Below, one piece after another: positions 22,463 through 25,129 of a stretch of DNA of 25,129 nucleotides. Source of the stretch: Bacillus sp. UNC41MFS5 (GTDB taxonomy: Bacteria; Bacillota; Bacilli; Bacillales_B; DSM-18226); NCBI RefSeq assembly GCF_000686805.1, contig NZ_JMLP01000035.1:1-25129 (forward strand). The letters run 5' to 3'. The notes below the pieces were generated by a model, which was not told the DNA's origin, ran no database searches, and was given only the letters and a program-made list of their open reading frames with translations. The stretch's first letter is position 1. Each line of letters begins with the position of its first letter. The position numbers were made by a program, and so were the translations under genes.

Positions 22463-22688
22463 AAAGATTTTATATTGTACCATGAATAGCCTACTTCTTT
22501 CTTAATGGTTATTACCTTATGATTTCCAATTGTTCCTTTTTTATTTTAAGTCGAAAATGAAGTGACTTTTTTAGGTTGTAATTTGCTTAGTGTACAAAAT
22601 TTCCATAATGTTGGCGTTACCCCCTGAATAAAAAATCTTTTAATACAAAGAATATGTATAGTTTATTACCAGATTAGGAGGGAGTCGC

Positions 22689-23237
22689 ATGGTAAATATA
22701 ATGGAAACAATCATGGATGCCATGAAATCACTGACAGCTCAAGACGAAGACCAACCTCTTCATGTCGGAGAAGTGATGTCATGTTGGATTTACTTAGCTG
22801 GACTTGAATTAGCCAAAGCATCTGTTCAAGCAGGTATAAATACCACGTCGGATGATGAACTAAAAGCAATACTTGAAGAAGATATGAAACTAGGGACAAG
22901 TCAAAGGGATAGACTTCATGATTTCATGATTAAGGAAGGAATTACATTACCTCCTGCCCCAGAAGATATGCCAAAATCAGACCCTAACAGTATTCCTCTT
23001 GGTGTTAAATTAACGGATGATGTGATTGCAAACGAATTATCTTTAAAAATCGTTAGTTTAATTATGCGTGCTGCTGGTGCTGCTTCCGAATCAATTCGTA
23101 CTGATGTCGGTTTAATGTTTATTCAGTTTCAAACAGAAAAATTTGCTTTCGCTTCTAGATTAAAACATTTAATGCGAAAACGCGGATGGATTAAGGTACC
23201 ACCGTTTTACGTTCCACATGGTTCCCACCAATCATAA
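22689..23237 (+). CDS. DUF3231-family protein, single domain
   Basis: A 182-residue soluble, mostly helical protein with AGGAGGGAG 4-5 bases ahead of the ATG. Features of the family: PLHVGEVMSCWIYLAGLELA at about residues 24-43, the linker ITLPPAPEDMPKSDP, GVKLTDDVIANELSLKIVSL, and the closing RGWIKVPPFY. Many DUF3231 proteins carry two copies in about 330 residues; this has one. They resemble CotF/ferritin-like helical bundles and are found in spore formers, but their function is not known. Monocistronic. Confidence 0.85.
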   Translation: MVNIMETIMDAMKSLTAQDEDQPLHVGEVMSCWIYLAGLELAKASVQAGINTTSDDELKAILEEDMKLGTSQRDRLHDFMIKEGITLPPAPEDMPKSDPNSIPLGVKLTDDVIANELSLKIVSLIMRAAGAASESIRTDVGLMFIQFQTEKFAFASRLKHLMRKRGWIKVPPFYVPHGSHQS

Positions 23238-23299
23238 AGTTAAAAAATGCATCTTTTTTTAATTAGCAAACTGCTCAGTTTAATTTAACCAATATAAAA

Positions 23300-23326
23300 A
23301 AGCTCAGTGTTTTAATCACCGAACTT
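23300..23326 (-). terminator. Terminator of the YhfM-like lipoprotein gene
   Basis: AAGCTCAGTG / CACCGAACTT (G-U pairs included), with TTTTTTAT following on the minus strand; it overlaps the last codons of the gene. Confidence 0.7.
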
Positions 23327-23710
23327 TTCATTTGTAATGATTTGATATAAAGTTTTTGAGTCTTTTTCAGATAGAAAAGTGTTTTTATCTAAACCTTCAA
23401 TTCTCACCCTAATTCGATTATCGGGCGAAAGTACCCATAATGCATAATTATCGTTAATTCTAAAGTCAGGATATGTGCTCTTGTCACTAGAATCTTCCCA
23501 TCTTGCCTTCTTAAAAATCTTAAGAACAATATCAACTTTTTCTCTGTCTGTTACCACCTTGATTTGTTCATAGTGTCCCTCTGTTCCAGTATGTTTTTCA
23601 ACAATTAGTTTATTTTCCGCCTTAATATTAACGTGTTCTCCTTCCAGATTACTACATCCAACAATTGAAACTAATGCAAGAAGTATAATAAATAATAGTC
23701 TTTTTCCCAT
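23312..23710 (-). CDS. YhfM-like small lipoprotein
   Basis: A 132-residue protein with lipoprotein signal GKRLLFIILLALVSIVGCSN (lipobox IVGC) and a ribosome site AAGGGAAGG upstream. The mature domain contains VDIVLKIFKKARWEDSSDKS, then YPDFRINDNYALWVLSPDNR, and near the end LYQIITNEKFG. This matches the layout of the YhfM lipoproteins of Bacillus as I remember them. Probably anchored outside the membrane; function unknown. Divergent from the T-box/permease unit. Confidence 0.78.
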   Translation of the reverse strand: MGKRLLFIILLALVSIVGCSNLEGEHVNIKAENKLIVEKHTGTEGHYEQIKVVTDREKVDIVLKIFKKARWEDSSDKSTYPDFRINDNYALWVLSPDNRIRVRIEGLDKNTFLSEKDSKTLYQIITNEKFGD

Positions 23711-23888
23711 TGAACACCTTCCCTTTTATAGCTTTTTTCTATTTAAATGAGTAATTCTCTATTAAAGCACAAAACCCTTTAGCGTATATTTCCAAACTTA
23801 GCTTGTGATAATAACAAGTTCATCTCTCCCAAAAATTCATAAATATTCCTATGATCTGTTTCTTTAATATTATTATTGTAAAAAAATA

Positions 23889-23917
23889 TTGACAAATTTA
23901 CTTCTCATCCGTATAGT
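23889..23917 (+). promoter_or_regulatory. Promoter of the T-box/permease unit
   Basis: TTGACA (23889-23894), exactly 17 bases, TATAGT (23912-23917). The strongest sigma-A-type match in the window; start expected near 23924. Confidence 0.85.
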
Positions 23918-23923
23918 AATGGA

Positions 23924-24230
23924 TATTATAAAAAATATTCAGATATAATTTTCAAAACGCAAAGATCAGGAGTAGTAAAAGCTCATTATTCGGTAAAGAG
24001 AGCTGCGGGTTGGTGCAACGCAGTCCAATGATACTTTGAACTTGCCTGGGAGTGGTAAACCGAAAGATTAGAGTTAATCTATTCTCTGGTTTTAACGATT
24101 GACCTTCGTTACAAGGTTTTTAAAGCAGGGTTCGAAAAGAGCCAATAAGAGTGGTACCGCGGTAAGCTTATGGCATATCGTCTCTTTCTTCATTTGATTA
24201 TGAAGAAAGAGACGATATGCCTTTTATGAT
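23924..24230 (+). ncRNA. T-box riboswitch leader, probable leucine type
   Basis: Stem I: TCAGG/CCTGG below and AAAG/CTTT above enclose the specifier loop (AGTAGTA opposite GAACTTG). AGAGAGCTGCGGG (near 23998) and GGTTGGTGCAACGCAG form the distal part. The T-box AAGAGTGGTACCGCGG is at 24147-24162. The terminator has perfect 22-bp arms (GGCATATCGTCTCTTTCTTC and on; 24172-24221). After GAA or GAAC the codon is CTT or TTG, both Leu. TGGT in the T-box requires A at the tRNA discriminator, as tRNA-Leu has. Uncharged tRNA-Leu should allow permease expression. Confidence 0.9.
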
Positions 24231-24248
24231 TTTTTTGGAGGTTAGGAT

Positions 24249-25129
24249 ATGGAAACGGACAAACGGAATTTACAGAGGACAATGACTTCAAGGCATATTA
24301 CGATGATGGCATTAGGCGGTGCCATTGGGGCAGGTTTATTTAAAGGAAGCAGTTCAGCAATTGATATGGCAGGCCCATCCGTACTAATTGCTTACTTGAT
24401 AGGGGGCATCATCCTATTATTCATCATGCAAGGTTTAGCTGAAATGGCGGTCCGTAATACCGGTGCAAGAACATTCAGGGATCTTGTCCAATCTATTTTA
24501 GGAGAGTATCCTGCCTATTTCCTTGATTGGATCTATTGGAAAATGTGGGTATTGAACATCACGGCCGAATCAGTCGTTGCGGCTATTTTCATTCAATATT
24601 GGCTGCCTAAATATCCAATCTGGATACTGGCATTAGCTGTTTCTGTTTTAGTTACAGCAATCAACTTGCTATCAGTAAAGGTTTTTGCTGAAACGGAGTA
24701 CTGGCTTGCTTTAATTAAAATTACCGTCATCATTGTGTTCATCATGGCGGGATTATTGTTGCTGCTCGTGACGTTTGGTGATCATACAGCAGTCGGTTTC
24801 TCTAATTTGACTGACTATGGCGGTTTCTTTCCGAATGGATCAACAGGTTTAATCACTGCGATGCTGGTGGTAATTTATTCATATGGCGGTACAGAAATTA
24901 TCGGGGTCACATTGGCAGAAACGAAAAATCCTGAAAAAGTGGTTCCAAAAGCCGTTCGCAGTACATTGGTCAGGATCATTTCTTTCTATATCATTCCATT
25001 TTTCATCATCGTTAGTTTAATTCCTTGGAACGAAGTAAACGGGGTGCCTGAAAGTCCGTTTGTGATGGTCTTTCAAATGATAGGGATTCCAGGTGCTGAC
25101 CATATTATGAACGCCGTTGTTCTAATAGC
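24249..25129 (+). CDS. APC-family amino-acid permease, 3' partial
   Basis: The first 293 codons of an amino-acid permease of the AAT branch of the APC superfamily; it runs off the window. Opening: RTMTSRHITMMALGGAIGAG then LFKGSSSAIDMAGPS, the helix 1 substrate-binding signature (GAIGAGLF). Later ones are GLAEMAVRNTGARTFRDLVQ and the conserved SYGGTEIIGVTLAETKNPEK. About eight helices are visible. GGAGG lies 7 bases ahead of ATG 24249. A T-box with a probable Leu specifier controls it, so leucine is the likely substrate, as for B. subtilis YvbW, which it resembles. No defect is seen in the visible part. Confidence 0.9.
   Translation, partial: METDKRNLQRTMTSRHITMMALGGAIGAGLFKGSSSAIDMAGPSVLIAYLIGGIILLFIMQGLAEMAVRNTGARTFRDLVQSILGEYPAYFLDWIYWKMWVLNITAESVVAAIFIQYWLPKYPIWILALAVSVLVTAINLLSVKVFAETEYWLALIKITVIIVFIMAGLLLLLVTFGDHTAVGFSNLTDYGGFFPNGSTGLITAMLVVIYSYGGTEIIGVTLAETKNPEKVVPKAVRSTLVRIISFYIIPFFIIVSLIPWNEVNGVPESPFVMVFQMIGIPGADHIMNAVVLI

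Overview
The window reads as chromosomal DNA of a low-GC, spore-forming Bacillus-type Firmicute (Bacillaceae). The evidence is strong AGGAGG-type ribosome sites with ATG, GTG and TTG starts, two T-box leaders, a YhfH-type peptide, a DUF3231 protein, paired SMR pumps behind a TetR regulator, and many small lipoproteins and peptides. I cannot name the species. It is accessory-type chromosome: short independent transcription units with frequent terminators, gene remnants and dispersed repeats. I see no phage, CRISPR array, rRNA or tRNA.

Layout. 1-1311: 3' part of a group II intron (reverse transcriptase/maturase plus domains V and VI). 1437-2699: TetR regulator with a two-subunit SMR efflux pump. 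2703-2834: remnant of a small gene. 3031-4411: LysE-type exporter with an AraC regulator. 4458-5695: unrecognised remnant, DUF192 protein, secreted protein on the minus strand. 5972-6106: yhfH. 6283-7316: broken MFS transporter gene. 7494-8800: metallo-beta-lactamase-fold hydrolase divergent from an Lrp/AsnC regulator. 9079-11492: alpha-galactosidase melA divergent from an AraC regulator. 11821-12655: dienelactone-hydrolase-like gene followed directly by a decayed second group II intron.

12817-15661 is a run of small, poorly known genes: a membrane protein, a zinc-ribbon protein, an overlapping ATGA pair, a lipoprotein and small peptides, separated by copies of a dispersed intergenic repeat whose centre is a terminator hairpin. 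15771-17791: Met-type T-box and a second, short methionyl-tRNA synthetase. 18024-20239: cardiolipin-synthase-like protein, a 42-residue membrane peptide and a sugar O-acetyltransferase. 20402-22297 (minus): a pyridoxamine-oxidase-like stress protein and a two-gene membrane operon whose larger protein is a clean internal duplication. 22689-23710: DUF3231 protein and a YhfM-like lipoprotein. 23889-25129: consensus promoter, T-box with a probable leucine specifier, and an amino-acid permease running off the window.

I found no convincing new multi-gene system. The best leads are the duplicated membrane protein and its partner, the dispersed terminator-containing repeat (one copy supplies the end of a small protein), the leucine T-box assignment, and the intron remnant behind the hydrolase gene.
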